DNA of 64,000 nucleotides from Chitinivibrionales bacterium (lineage in GTDB: Bacteria > Fibrobacterota > Chitinivibrionia > Chitinivibrionales > FEN-1185). Every line of letters starts with the position of its first letter. Position 1 is the first letter of the stretch. The DNA is taken from NCBI GenBank assembly GCA_035516255.1, contig DATJAL010000014.1, positions 1 through 64,000 of the forward strand, read 5' to 3'. The position numbers and the translations under genes were made by a program. This document shows, one piece after another, positions 16,918-25,734 of the stretch. The notes below the pieces were generated by a model, which was given only the letters and a program-made list of their open reading frames with translations, was not told the DNA's origin and did not search any database.

Positions 16918-17829
16918 TTACCTGCTCATCTCCAGCATCCTCGTCAAACTTCTCCTCGCCTTTTCCGCAATGTCAGGCGGCACCGACACCACCTGACCGG
17001 CCGCTCCCTCAAGCGCCTCAGCCACGAGCTCCAGCGACGTTTTTTTCATGTTGGGGCACAGCGCGTGCTCGGTAACGGGATAAAATTTCTTGGCCGGATT
17101 CTGCTTTTGGAGCGTGTGGATTATGCCGGTCTCCGTTGCGATAAGATATTCGCTGCCGCCGTCTTTCTTGACAAAATCGCACATGCCGCCGGTGGAAAGC
17201 ACCTGGTCGGCCAGGTAGCGCGACGCCTTGGGCGCCTCGGGATGGATGAGCACCGCTGCATCGGGATGGAGCGCTTTGGCCTGTTTGATCATGTCGGGCA
17301 TGACGCGCACATGCGTGGGGCAGAACCCGTCCCAAAGCACCATGGTGCGGCCGGTCTTTTCCTGCACCCATCCGCCAAGGTGCTTGTCGGGCACGAAAAT
17401 GATCCCCTGCTCCTTGGGCAACTGCGACACGATTTTCACGGCGTTGGAGCTGGTGCAGCAAATGTCCGAGAGCGCCTTTATGTCGGCTGTGGAATTGACA
17501 TAGCAGATTACCAAGTGGCCTGGGTGTTTCTTTTTAAGCTCCACAAGCTCCTCGGCCGTGATCATGTCCGCCATGGGGCAACCCGCGCCCGGCTCAGGAA
17601 TTATCACTTGCTTTTTGGGATTAAGAATGGCCGCGGTCTCGGCCATGAACATCACGCCGCAGAAGATAATAATGTCGGCCTTCGTTTTTGTGGCCTCAAC
17701 GCTCAGGCCGTAGGAGTCGCCAACATAATCCGCGACATCCTGCACCTCTGCCGGCTGGTAGGTGTGGGCGAGGATGACGGCGTTTTTTTTTCGTTTAAGG
17801 GTTTGAATATTTTGGATGAGCGGTGGCAT
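16918..17829 (-). CDS. nadA: Quinolinate synthase A
   Basis: 303 residues from the ATG at 17829. NadA condenses iminoaspartate with dihydroxyacetone phosphate to quinolinate for NAD synthesis and carries a [4Fe-4S] cluster. Family motifs include NAVILAHTYQPAEVQDVADY, GVMFMAETAAILNPKK, PGAGCPMADMITAEEL, CCTSSNAVKIV, DGFCPTHVRV, IHPEAPKASRYLAD and ATETGIIHTL, with HALCPNMKKTSLE near the end; the cluster Cys residues are those in GCPMAD, FCPTH and LCPNM. Upstream in-frame ATGs at 17859 and 17886 would overlap nifS. The 17829 start matches the usual NadA N-terminus, though no start has a good binding site. nadB and nadC are not nearby. Confidence 0.93.
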   Translation of the reverse strand: MPPLIQNIQTLKRKKNAVILAHTYQPAEVQDVADYVGDSYGLSVEATKTKADIIIFCGVMFMAETAAILNPKKQVIIPEPGAGCPMADMITAEELVELKKKHPGHLVICYVNSTADIKALSDICCTSSNAVKIVSQLPKEQGIIFVPDKHLGGWVQEKTGRTMVLWDGFCPTHVRVMPDMIKQAKALHPDAAVLIHPEAPKASRYLADQVLSTGGMCDFVKKDGGSEYLIATETGIIHTLQKQNPAKKFYPVTEHALCPNMKKTSLELVAEALEGAAGQVVSVPPDIAEKARRSLTRMLEMSR

Positions 17830-17848
17830 GGCGGTTCTGCGTAGGCGC

Positions 17849-19009
17849 TCACTTGACATACGGTGAAAGAGAGCGCAGCCGGTCAACGATGCCGGGCATC
17901 ACTTCAAGGACCGCGTCGATGTCCGCGTCCGCGGTATAGCGGCTCAGGCTGAAGCGGATCGAGCTGTGGGCGAGGGTGTAGGGAATGCCCATGGCCATCA
18001 TGACGTGCGAGGGCTCGAGCGAGCCGCTCGTGCAGGCCGATCCGGACGACGCGGCGATTCCTTTCTCGTCAAGCAAGAGCAGGATGCCCTCGCCTTCGAT
18101 GAATTCGAAGCTGATGTTGGTGGTATTGGGCAGCCGCAGGGCCTGGTCGCCGTTGAGGTGCGCGGCCTTGCACGTGGAAAGGAGCCCGGCCTCGAGTTTA
18201 TCGCGCAGCTTTTTCACGCGGGTGTTTTCCTCTTCCATATGTTTCTGCGCGAGCTCGCAGGCCTTGCCGAGCCCCACGATGGATGCGACGTTTTCGGTGC
18301 CGGCGCGCATGCCGCGTTCCTGGTGCCCGCCTACGAGGAACGGCGACAGTTTTGTTCCGGCGCGAACGTACAGCGCGGCAACACCTTTCGGCGCATGGAG
18401 CTTGTGTCCGGAAAGCGACAGCATGTCAATTGAATTTTTCTTCATGTTAATGGGTATTTTCCCCACCGCCTGCACCGCGTCGGTGTGGAACACCGCGCCC
18501 TTGGCATGCGCCATTTCGGCAAGCTTTTCAACAGGGAACAGAACGCCGGTCTCGTTGTTCGCCCACATGAAGGTGAGGAGTGTGTCCCCGTCAAGGGGGC
18601 ATGCGTCAAGCTGTTGGGTGTGCAGCAGCCCGCTGCCGTCAACGGCGATTTCCAGAACGTCGAAGCCGTCCGCCTTGAGGCCGTGGCACAGGGTCCGGAT
18701 TGCCGGATGCTCGACCGTGGAGGTGATGACGCGCGAACGGCCCTTATGCGCCTTTGTAAAGCCGACCACGGCCATGCTGTCGCTCTCCGAGCCGCAGCTG
18801 GTGAAGAAAATCTCCTCGGAGTGCGCTCCGATGAGCGCGGCCACCTGCGCCCGCGCCGCGTCGACGTTGCGGCGCACCAGGCCGCCGAACCGGTGTATGC
18901 TCGACGGGTTGCCGTAGCGGTCCTTCAAGAACGGTAGCATCGCGTCGAGGACTTCGGGCGCGACGCTCGTGGTGGCGTTGTTGTCGAGATAGATGACTTT
19001 ATCCGTAAT
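17849..19009 (-). CDS. nifS: Cysteine desulfurase NifS/IscS family, ATT start proposed
   Basis: About 386 residues. The PLP enzyme takes sulfur from cysteine for Fe-S clusters; here it probably serves NadA directly downstream. The PLP lysine lies in LSGHKLHAPKG and the active-site Cys in ASSGSACTSGSLEP. The first ATG (18940) would delete the conserved N-terminus, yet upstream codons in the same frame encode TDKVIYLDNNATT, the family hallmark. That stretch is bounded upstream by an in-frame TAA and holds no ATG, GTG or TTG. An ATT at 19009, after GAGG, gives (M)TDKVIYL; the ACG next to it is an alternative. Confidence 0.9.
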   Translation of the reverse strand: MTDKVIYLDNNATTSVAPEVLDAMLPFLKDRYGNPSSIHRFGGLVRRNVDAARAQVAALIGAHSEEIFFTSCGSESDSMAVVGFTKAHKGRSRVITSTVEHPAIRTLCHGLKADGFDVLEIAVDGSGLLHTQQLDACPLDGDTLLTFMWANNETGVLFPVEKLAEMAHAKGAVFHTDAVQAVGKIPINMKKNSIDMLSLSGHKLHAPKGVAALYVRAGTKLSPFLVGGHQERGMRAGTENVASIVGLGKACELAQKHMEEENTRVKKLRDKLEAGLLSTCKAAHLNGDQALRLPNTTNISFEFIEGEGILLLLDEKGIAASSGSACTSGSLEPSHVMMAMGIPYTLAHSSIRFSLSRYTADADIDAVLEVMPGIVDRLRSLSPYVK

Positions 19010-19181
19010 TGACCTCGGAAAATTTTACCGGATAAAAATACATCTCCATGGTAGGGTTGATGTTAGAATTTTAAATGATGAAGATTGTAAAATAAATGTT
19101 GTCAATATGCTGGTCGAAGCTTCGGCTCTGGCCGGCGTTGAGAGGGGCTGTCGTTGGACTGTAGGGAATGCTGGCCTTACG

Positions 19182-20639
19182 TTACCGGCCGTCAACCACA
19201 ATGCATTTATTCGATGTATTTTTACCGACGACAAATAAATGGCCTCTCGTTGATGGCAGTGTTGAGCGAGGGCCCAGTTGAAGCAGTTGCATGTGCGCCG
19301 TTTTTAGCGTACTTGAAATAGATGAGGTGGAAGTATAAATCTGGTTCCATGCACCTGTAAGCGTGTCCATTTGATATACAGGTTGAGGGCAAGTTAGTGT
19401 AATAGTGAGGCTATGCGCTAGATTTCTGTCTTTGTTAAACACGAGAAGATAACTTTTGTTATCGCTGCCAAAAAATGACCCTACCATAAAGCTTTGCTGC
19501 GACGAGGCAATAGACGTGATCAGCCGTTCAGTTGCTGGTACAGTCGCTAGCCCGGTCTCATTCGAGCAACCGGCGTAGCCTGTATCTATTGAGCTTTCGT
19601 GGTAAGTGCCGACACGTGTAAGCGACATAAGGGTCGGACCCATTATTTCCACTTGGGCGTTTATATTTTGGGCCCAATAATATATTGGAAATTTATTGTT
19701 ATTGGGGTCAACCAATGCGTCGGTGTATCCGTCCGTTTGGTCTTGGGTATACGTATAATATATCAATCCTTTTGCGCCGTACACAATCGGTGCAAAGGCC
19801 TCAAACTGAAGGTTTGGCTGTGTAAGAGGGGCCATTCCGGTTATATCCGTGGAGTAAGGGAATGCCCAAAAGGTCATTCCTCGTTTGGCAGTTTCAGTAC
19901 TGAATAGATCGAGGTTTTGAAAATAACGAGTCATCCCGTCCGGTTCATTATAACTTGTCCACACGCCTCCGCTTTGGAACGGGTAGTAATCAAAACTCGC
20001 GACTGAACTCCCGCTATTATCTAAATAATAGGTCACGTAATTGCAATAGTCGGACCATCCAAGTGGCGGGAAGTAACCATAATTACAAAAAGGTAAAAGG
20101 TTTGCCCACGTAATGTGATTTGGATCTTGGCTGCTGAATGCTGATACCCAATTAACAGCTCTAGTGAGTTCAGTGGTAGACCCAGGTTCGTCCCAGACAA
20201 AATATCCCATAACCGCATTTCGCGCAGCGGCAGAGAGCACGGCTCCACATGGATCGGTCTGCCCAAGATAATTTGCAACCACAGCAGGAACCGTTGTGGA
20301 AATGTTGCTTGCCAAATCTTTATAATACCTGTTATCTAAAATCATATAAGAAAGGCCCGGTACACTTGCTACACGATCCAGTTTATAGTGAATGCTTGGA
20401 TATATTCCATTTCCCGGGCAGTCCTCAAAATTCCCGTCACTTCCAGCCATACCTCCCAAGGTGTTGAAATGTGCAGCCCTACAATCCGTCAGCCTCTGTT
20501 GGTCGGTCGCTGGAACACCAGTAAAATAGGGGTCCCACCATGTTCCTATTATAAACTGACTTTGTTTGGCTGCCCCAAAAACGTACGACGCAAACCAAAG
20601 AAACAGGCACGTTGCAATAGGTAAAATTGGGCATTTCAT
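19182..20639 (-). CDS. Secreted glycoside-hydrolase-like protein
   Basis: 485 residues with a signal peptide (CPILPIATCLFLWFASYVFG). The body looks like a TIM-barrel glycosidase (about residues 25-370): FIIGTWWDPYFTGV, HFNTLGGMAGSDGNFEDCPG, VMGYFVWDEPGS (the WDEP Glu is a plausible catalytic acid), SFDYYPFQSGGVW, GMTFWAFPYS and YGAKGLIYYTYT. A beta-sandwich follows. The exact GH family is not assigned. AGGAAAA precedes the ATG. Its base composition is AT-richer than nearby genes (about 42% GC at 20041-20100), which suggests acquisition. Confidence 0.65.
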   Translation of the reverse strand: MKCPILPIATCLFLWFASYVFGAAKQSQFIIGTWWDPYFTGVPATDQQRLTDCRAAHFNTLGGMAGSDGNFEDCPGNGIYPSIHYKLDRVASVPGLSYMILDNRYYKDLASNISTTVPAVVANYLGQTDPCGAVLSAAARNAVMGYFVWDEPGSTTELTRAVNWVSAFSSQDPNHITWANLLPFCNYGYFPPLGWSDYCNYVTYYLDNSGSSVASFDYYPFQSGGVWTSYNEPDGMTRYFQNLDLFSTETAKRGMTFWAFPYSTDITGMAPLTQPNLQFEAFAPIVYGAKGLIYYTYTQDQTDGYTDALVDPNNNKFPIYYWAQNINAQVEIMGPTLMSLTRVGTYHESSIDTGYAGCSNETGLATVPATERLITSIASSQQSFMVGSFFGSDNKSYLLVFNKDRNLAHSLTITLTCPQPVYQMDTLTGAWNQIYTSTSSISSTLKTAHMQLLQLGPRSTLPSTRGHLFVVGKNTSNKCIVVDGR

Positions 20640-20769
20640 ATTGTTTTCCTATGGAATTGACTTTGTGAAGTTAGTGAAAACGCGCAACCTGTGGAGCTTG
20701 TTAGTTTGAACAGGTAGCATGTTTTCTTCAATTTGAGCATGCCATTCTCAACTTAAATTGTATTTAAAT

Positions 20770-21111
20770 CTACTGAATAGCGAAACCATATATGACTGCG
20801 CCTGGCGTATTAAGGGCCGCGCAATTTCCGGTGTTTGGAACAAATGCTGGGGCACCGACCCAACAGTTTGTTGCACCCGTTGCGTAGGCTGTAAGAACCA
20901 TAGCATATATCCTATTGAATTGGTCAACACCAAAATGTTGTGCATCTTGGAGCACGATAAATCGATTACTTCCACCAGTGGTATTTATTGTGAATTCAAA
21001 CCTGGTGTCGGAACAATTCATGACAAGGGTCACCTTTCCGTTAGTATCCGCAAAAGAAGGAACTGCAAGCGCAAATGCTATGCACAAGCACACGGCAATT
21101 TTTTTCAACAT
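20770..21111 (-). CDS. Small secreted protein of unknown function
   Basis: 113 residues with a clear Sec signal (MLKKIAVCLCIAFALAVPSF, AD cleavage) and AAGGAG five bases before the ATG. The mature ~92 residues contain KVTLVMNCSDTRFEFTIN and a Cys in GNCAAL, and look beta-rich. The family is unknown. It shares the AT-rich composition and orientation of the neighbouring glycosidase-like gene but is separated from it by about 130 bases that hold an inverted repeat near 20729-20760. Confidence 0.65.
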   Translation of the reverse strand: MLKKIAVCLCIAFALAVPSFADTNGKVTLVMNCSDTRFEFTINTTGGSNRFIVLQDAQHFGVDQFNRIYAMVLTAYATGATNCWVGAPAFVPNTGNCAALNTPGAVIYGFAIQ

Positions 21112-21248
21112 ATAAACTCCTTTTCAATAGAATTTTATTTTTGGTTATATTTAAAAGACAGCAATGGCCTTATTAGTTCTGTTCTTTAATAATGAAAAAG
21201 ATAAATACCCGGTTGGCAAGGCGCAAGAAAAAAGTTGATATAAGGCTT

Positions 21249-22007
21249 TTATCTTGTCAATGCCTTATACAGCATCGATCGCAAACTCGTGTCCCCGTCA
21301 TACACGTCATACAGGAAATGCAGACGGTCGAACAGCTCGCTGGTATCTTTCTCCAGGTCGAGCAGGTATGTCATGGCCTTGTCGCCGAGGATGCGGCCGG
21401 GCCTGCACAGCGCGGGTTGAGAAAAGGACACATACACCCGGCAGGTGAGCGGCCGCAGTGCGTAAATGGAGCATGATCCGTTTTTGTCAAGCAGCGGGCA
21501 CGGCCTGTTCATCTGGTAAAAGCTCGACAGCGCGACGTCGTACGGGTCGATGTCGCCCAGGGCCGCACGCTCTTTTACGTCTGATATCCGCAGCGCCACG
21601 GTCTTTTTGATATGATCAAGACATTCGACGTCGCCGCGAAGCGTTTTTATTATCCCCGCGATGTCGCTGGAGCGTTTCTTTTTCAGATAATCGGCTATAT
21701 ACTGCACCTCAAACGAATACGTGTCCTCGGGCCAGTGGTTGCAGCAGATGCCGCAGTTTTTTCCGCACCCGACCTTGAGCGGATGGCCGGCGAGCACTTT
21801 TTTCTGGTAGCACGCAAACAGGGAGAGGATTTCCCGATAACGGCGAATAAACCGTTTGTCAAGGCAGGAAAAATAATGGTGCTTTATTAATGATAAAAGC
21901 AAGTGCACGATTTGCTTCTCGATCATGAGCGCCGGTGTCGGGACAACCGGATTGGGCCGGCTCTGGACGGCTGTTTTTGCCGAAGTTCGGACGGATTTCT
22001 TTGGCAT
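21249..22007 (-). CDS. YkgJ-family cysteine-cluster protein
   Basis: 252 residues. A CxxxCxxCC cluster (VGCGKNCGICC, Cys81/85/88/89) and later Cys residues (NRPCPLLDKNGSCSIY, RPLTCRVYVS) define the YkgJ/UPF0153 family, which is believed to bind zinc or an Fe-S cluster; its biochemical role is not established. Its ATG overlaps the stop of the Wzi-type gene (TAATG), so the two are translationally coupled. The N-terminal ~30 residues are basic and low-complexity. Confidence 0.8.
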   Translation of the reverse strand: MPKKSVRTSAKTAVQSRPNPVVPTPALMIEKQIVHLLLSLIKHHYFSCLDKRFIRRYREILSLFACYQKKVLAGHPLKVGCGKNCGICCNHWPEDTYSFEVQYIADYLKKKRSSDIAGIIKTLRGDVECLDHIKKTVALRISDVKERAALGDIDPYDVALSSFYQMNRPCPLLDKNGSCSIYALRPLTCRVYVSFSQPALCRPGRILGDKAMTYLLDLEKDTSELFDRLHFLYDVYDGDTSLRSMLYKALTR

Positions 22008-23521
22008 TACTTGGGAAGCCCTATGAAGAAGTTGCTGTAATGGAGGCCAAGGAGTAAGGCTATGGTAGGATCATACGTGAGAGGAGAGGAAACATTATCC
22101 CTGTTTTGAATCCACCGGTTGTGCAGGGCGAACCGCGCGTCAATGAAATTCTTGTAGTATCCTCCCACCTGCAGGCAGGCATCAAAGGTGTTCTCGACCG
22201 TGCCCGAGGGGAACTGCGGCTCGTTCCGGTAGCCGAGAATGTCGGGCCAGTTTGGGAATTTTACGGAGTCGTTCCATTTTGTTGACAAGCGGTTCTGGCC
22301 GCGGCGGCTGTAACTGAACCCCAGGGATCCGAGCCAGAAATTTCTTCCCGCCATCGCAAAAGACAGGGACAATGAATCGCAGTCATCGGAGGGAGAGCCG
22401 AGCCCGCTGCCGAGATACGTGTACCGCTCGCCGCTGGCCGTGTTCGCGTCCGAAACCGTGTACGTCCACCGCGAAACAAAACGGTATTCCAGCGACAACA
22501 CATGCGGCAGGCGGAGGGGCAGAAAATCGTTCCAGAGCACGCCGAGGTCGGTGGCCCACATGTTTGGCTTGAGGTCGCCTGAGTCCTTGTTGTCAACCTG
22601 GATGTCGTCGATGAGGAACTGGCCGAGGAGGGAAACCTTGTCGGTGAACGGATGCAGGTCCCACTGGACGGCCTCCATGAGGTTACCTGTGCCCTCGCCG
22701 ATGGTGTTGGTGACGAAGTAAACGGAGATGGGATTGACATATTGTAAATCAGGAATGCCGTTCCTCCTGCCGAACACCACGGACTCGGTGATCCCGACCG
22801 TGCCGAAACGGCCGAGCATAAAATTGAGCGAATGTGCCGTGAGGTATCTGGCAGCGCCTGTCGTGTCGCCGTCAAAGTTCATGGCGTACTGCGGGAAGGC
22901 CGCGAACAGGTGCCGGAATTCGAACACGGAAGAATGGAGCCCGAGCTCAACGCCGTCATAACTGTAGGGGTTGGCCGAAAGAATAAGGCTGCGGTCCGCA
23001 AAAGGCCCCCAGTTTCTGTTAAGCCGTCCCATGCGGAGAAACCCGTAGTCAAAATCATATTGCAGGTAGGCCTCCGAAAGACGGGCGCCGGCGCCCCGGT
23101 TTTTAATCCAGACATAACCGGGATCGTCAACGTACTTTGTATTTACATCCACCACTTGTCGGGCAAGAAAGCCGCGGAACCGGATGTCGTTGAGAAGCGA
23201 ACCGGCCAGCGCGTAATTTTTGCCGTAAAAATCATTGGTGTTGAGCAGTGCCGTGGCCCCGGCAGGCTCCAGCATCCAGTGGTTTTCTGCAACGCGGTCG
23301 CTGTCGGGCCACATGCTTTTGTCAAGAAACTGGCCTGCCGGCTGTTTCAGGTCATCCCAGAACATGCTGCTCGGCGAGGATGAAACATACCCGAGCCTGC
23401 TCCCGAGCAAATAGTAGGGCAGGCGCCAGTTATCAAGCGGTTCGGCGGGAGTAAATACGGGTATCAGGATAGCGCCGAAAATGGCGCAGATAAAGGATGA
23501 GGATTTTTTTTGGGCGTTCAT
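22007..23521 (-). CDS. Outer-membrane protein, Wzi/capsule-assembly family
   Basis: 504 residues. The ATG at 23521 follows TAGGGAA and opens a signal peptide (SSSFICAIFGAILIPVFTPA). The remainder is a beta-strand-rich outer-membrane barrel with alternating aromatic residues: EAYLQYDFDYGFLRMGRLNR with the following NWGPF, SLILSANPYSYDGVELGL and PISVYFVTNTIGEGTGNLM. This is the pattern of the Wzi capsule-assembly family, which helps attach capsular polysaccharide at the cell surface. Neighbouring glycosylphosphotransferase supports a surface-polysaccharide role. A dispersed hairpin repeat lies just upstream. Confidence 0.75.
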   Translation of the reverse strand: MNAQKKSSSFICAIFGAILIPVFTPAEPLDNWRLPYYLLGSRLGYVSSSPSSMFWDDLKQPAGQFLDKSMWPDSDRVAENHWMLEPAGATALLNTNDFYGKNYALAGSLLNDIRFRGFLARQVVDVNTKYVDDPGYVWIKNRGAGARLSEAYLQYDFDYGFLRMGRLNRNWGPFADRSLILSANPYSYDGVELGLHSSVFEFRHLFAAFPQYAMNFDGDTTGAARYLTAHSLNFMLGRFGTVGITESVVFGRRNGIPDLQYVNPISVYFVTNTIGEGTGNLMEAVQWDLHPFTDKVSLLGQFLIDDIQVDNKDSGDLKPNMWATDLGVLWNDFLPLRLPHVLSLEYRFVSRWTYTVSDANTASGERYTYLGSGLGSPSDDCDSLSLSFAMAGRNFWLGSLGFSYSRRGQNRLSTKWNDSVKFPNWPDILGYRNEPQFPSGTVENTFDACLQVGGYYKNFIDARFALHNRWIQNRDNVSSPLTYDPTIALLLGLHYSNFFIGLPK

Positions 23522-23539
23522 TTTTTCCCTATCAGCGGT

Positions 23540-23706
23540 TCTCCGCGGGTGCGCCCAGCGGATGGGTGGATCTTGCAACCATCGGTACCCGGCCGCACCC
23601 AGGAGAGGGGAGTGCCCAGGACCCCGCAGCCCCGCCAGGAGCGAAGAGGCCGCGGCCGAGGGAGACGAACCTTGGAAGTACCCGAAGGGTATACCTCTCC
23701 CCCGAA
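23540..23706 (+). repeat. Dispersed repeat, motif A (hairpin type)
   Basis: GGGTGCG and CGCACCC flank about 40 bases including CTTGCAACCATCGGTACCCG, then comes AGGAGAGGGG. A closely related copy lies at 61826-61984 (GGGTGCGCCCAGC, CTTGCAAC, GGTACCCGGC, GCACCCAGGAG). It fills the gap between the glycosylphosphotransferase and Wzi genes. Confidence 0.65.
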
Positions 23707-23721
23707 ATTGCTAATTATTCG

Positions 23722-25098
23722 TCAATATGCCGTGTCCCTCTGAAAAATCACAAATAATGTCTTGAATAATATTTTAATGTCGAGCCAAATGCTCCACGAG
23801 TCGATGTATTTGAGGTCGAGCTGGACTATCTCGTTGAAGTCCTGAATCTTGTTGCGGCCGCTCACCTGCCACAGGCCCGTGAGGCCCGGCCGGATGCTCA
23901 CCCTACGGTAATGCCACTTCTGATAACCGCTCACTTCGTCGGGCGTGGGAGGCCGCGTGCCCACGAGCGACATGTCGCCGCTGAATACATTGAGGAATTG
24001 CGGCAATTCATCGAGCGAAAACCGGCGCATGAACCGGCCGATGCCGGTGACGCGAGGGTCGTCGCGCATCTTGAAGACGGCGCCGGAAAGTTCGTTTTTG
24101 TCAAGAAGCAGCGGCTTCCGCTGTTCCGCGTCCGCGGTCATGGAACGGAATTTGTAAAGGAGGAACCGTTTCCCGTTGCGGCCTACGCGCATCTGGGTGA
24201 AGAACACGGGGCCCGGCGAGGAAAGCTTGATGGCGAGGGCGAGGACCGGGTAACATAACGCCAGGATGAAAATGCCGGCGAGCGAGCCCGCGATATCGAA
24301 AATGCGCTTGAAGAGCAGCTGATCGGGATCGAGCTCCACGGTGTGCGATATGAGTGAGGGGCGTTCCATGAACTTATGATAGTTCCAGCTTGCAAAGCGC
24401 GTTGAGTCGAGGATGTTGAGGAAAACACGGGCGGGCCTGCCCATTTCCTCGCAGATTTGGAGATATGGATCGATGATGAACCCGTTTTTCGTCACCTGGC
24501 GGGGTATGGAGAAAAACACCTCTTCTACATAGTTTTTCTTGAGTATGTCTTCGAAATGCGCGGGGGTCGTTTTCAAATCGAGCTTCAAGATGATGCGAAA
24601 CCCCCGCTCTGGGTGCGTCCAGAGGTCATGATACATTTGGGAGGCCTGCCTGCCCCTTCCGAACAGGATGATGGGCGAGATGTTCCGGTTATGGCGCCGC
24701 AATTGGGAGAAAAACTGTTTGATCACGAGTTTTTCCCCGGCGATGAAGAGAAACGCTGCGGCCGCAAAGACAAGATACAGCGTCCGGCTGTTGTAACGGT
24801 CGGGCATCAGGTATAAAATTGAAGCGCCGAGCACGCCCGCGCTCATGAAAATGGCGAAGATGCGGCCGAACAGATGGTCCATTGAGTTGAACTGCAGGGC
24901 GGAAAAAAGCTGACGTGTCCACGCGAAATACAGGTAAAACCCGAGGAACCCGATGAACATGAACCAGTAGTTGAGCAGCTCGGCCAACGATTTGTACTGG
25001 GCGACAATGGTGTGCGACAGTAAAAAAGCGGCGAAAATAAGGCCGCAATCGATCACCGCGATGGCCTGTTTTACAAATGATGGATGTTCCTTGAGCAT
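23722..25098 (-). CDS. Polyprenyl glycosylphosphotransferase (WbaP/WcaJ family)
   Basis: 458 residues. Four or five N-terminal membrane helices (about 12-130), a Rossmann-like middle part (PIILFGRGRQASQMYHDL), a further helix near 275-295 and a C-terminal bacterial sugar transferase domain: RVGRNGKRFLLYKFRSM, KMRDDPRVTGIGRFMRRFSL, DELPQFLNVFSGDMSLVGTR and IRPGLTGLWQVSGRN. Such enzymes put the first sugar-1-phosphate on undecaprenyl phosphate and so start exopolysaccharide or capsule repeat units. The ATG at 25098 lies 21 bases after coaE. Other polysaccharide genes nearby are the Wzi gene and, at 58 kb, gmd. Confidence 0.92.
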   Translation of the reverse strand: MLKEHPSFVKQAIAVIDCGLIFAAFLLSHTIVAQYKSLAELLNYWFMFIGFLGFYLYFAWTRQLFSALQFNSMDHLFGRIFAIFMSAGVLGASILYLMPDRYNSRTLYLVFAAAAFLFIAGEKLVIKQFFSQLRRHNRNISPIILFGRGRQASQMYHDLWTHPERGFRIILKLDLKTTPAHFEDILKKNYVEEVFFSIPRQVTKNGFIIDPYLQICEEMGRPARVFLNILDSTRFASWNYHKFMERPSLISHTVELDPDQLLFKRIFDIAGSLAGIFILALCYPVLALAIKLSSPGPVFFTQMRVGRNGKRFLLYKFRSMTADAEQRKPLLLDKNELSGAVFKMRDDPRVTGIGRFMRRFSLDELPQFLNVFSGDMSLVGTRPPTPDEVSGYQKWHYRRVSIRPGLTGLWQVSGRNKIQDFNEIVQLDLKYIDSWSIWLDIKILFKTLFVIFQRDTAY

Positions 25099-25119
25099 CA
25101 GCCGTTTTCCATTCCCCAG

Positions 25120-25734
25120 CTACCGCTTTAAAAATTCCCGGGAATTGACAAACCGTTCCACACTGCTTTGCAGTGCCTCCCTGGTGCCGGCATTGACGAT
25201 GAAAATCCATTTTACGCCGGACGGTCGCGCAACAAGCTCCTCCTGCACAAGCATCCGTTGCCGCAGCTGCGGCTCGGGCAAGCCGGTTTTGGCGGCGATG
25301 CGCGCAAGGCGCAGTGGCGCCGGCGCATCGACCCACATGCAGCAATCGAACCAGTCTTCAATACGCCACAGGGAAATGAGCGCCGCATCGAGAATGCTCG
25401 GCCCCGGCCGGTCAAAAACGCAATCCCGCAACCGCCGTACGAGCCGCGGGTGCACGATGGTATTGAGGTTTTGCATGGCCGCGGCGGACGCAAACGCCGT
25501 CACACCGAGCGCGGCAAAGTCGATGGTGCCTCTTTTGTCAACCGACGGCCCGAACACGCCCGCAAGCTCCTCCCTGATGCGGGAATCGTTTTTCATGAGC
25601 AGCTTGGCTTCAGCATCCGCGTCGATGATCCGCATACCGGTGAGTTCCGCGCACATTCCGGCGCAGACGGACTTGCCAGACCCCATGTATCCCGCGATGC
25701 CGATGCGGACCGGGGCGGTGTTATGGTGCGGCAT
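25120..25734 (-). CDS. coaE: Dephospho-CoA kinase
   Basis: 204 residues, standard for CoaE, which phosphorylates dephospho-CoA in the last step of coenzyme A synthesis. The P-loop GIAGYMGSGKS lies near residues 12-22. IIDADAEAKLL, NLNTIVHPRLV, DAALISLWRI and the LID-type RLARIAAKTGLPEPQLRQRM follow. The start overlaps the end of the SpoIIE/HATPase gene by 14 bases, so expression is coupled. The enzyme is metabolically unrelated to its neighbours. Confidence 0.9.
   Translation of the reverse strand: MPHHNTAPVRIGIAGYMGSGKSVCAGMCAELTGMRIIDADAEAKLLMKNDSRIREELAGVFGPSVDKRGTIDFAALGVTAFASAAAMQNLNTIVHPRLVRRLRDCVFDRPGPSILDAALISLWRIEDWFDCCMWVDAPAPLRLARIAAKTGLPEPQLRQRMLVQEELVARPSGVKWIFIVNAGTREALQSSVERFVNSREFLKR

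Noticed and set aside
16894-17844. 316-codon plus-strand open frame
   Set aside because: Antisense of nadA, with a His/Arg-rich composition typical of a shadow frame.
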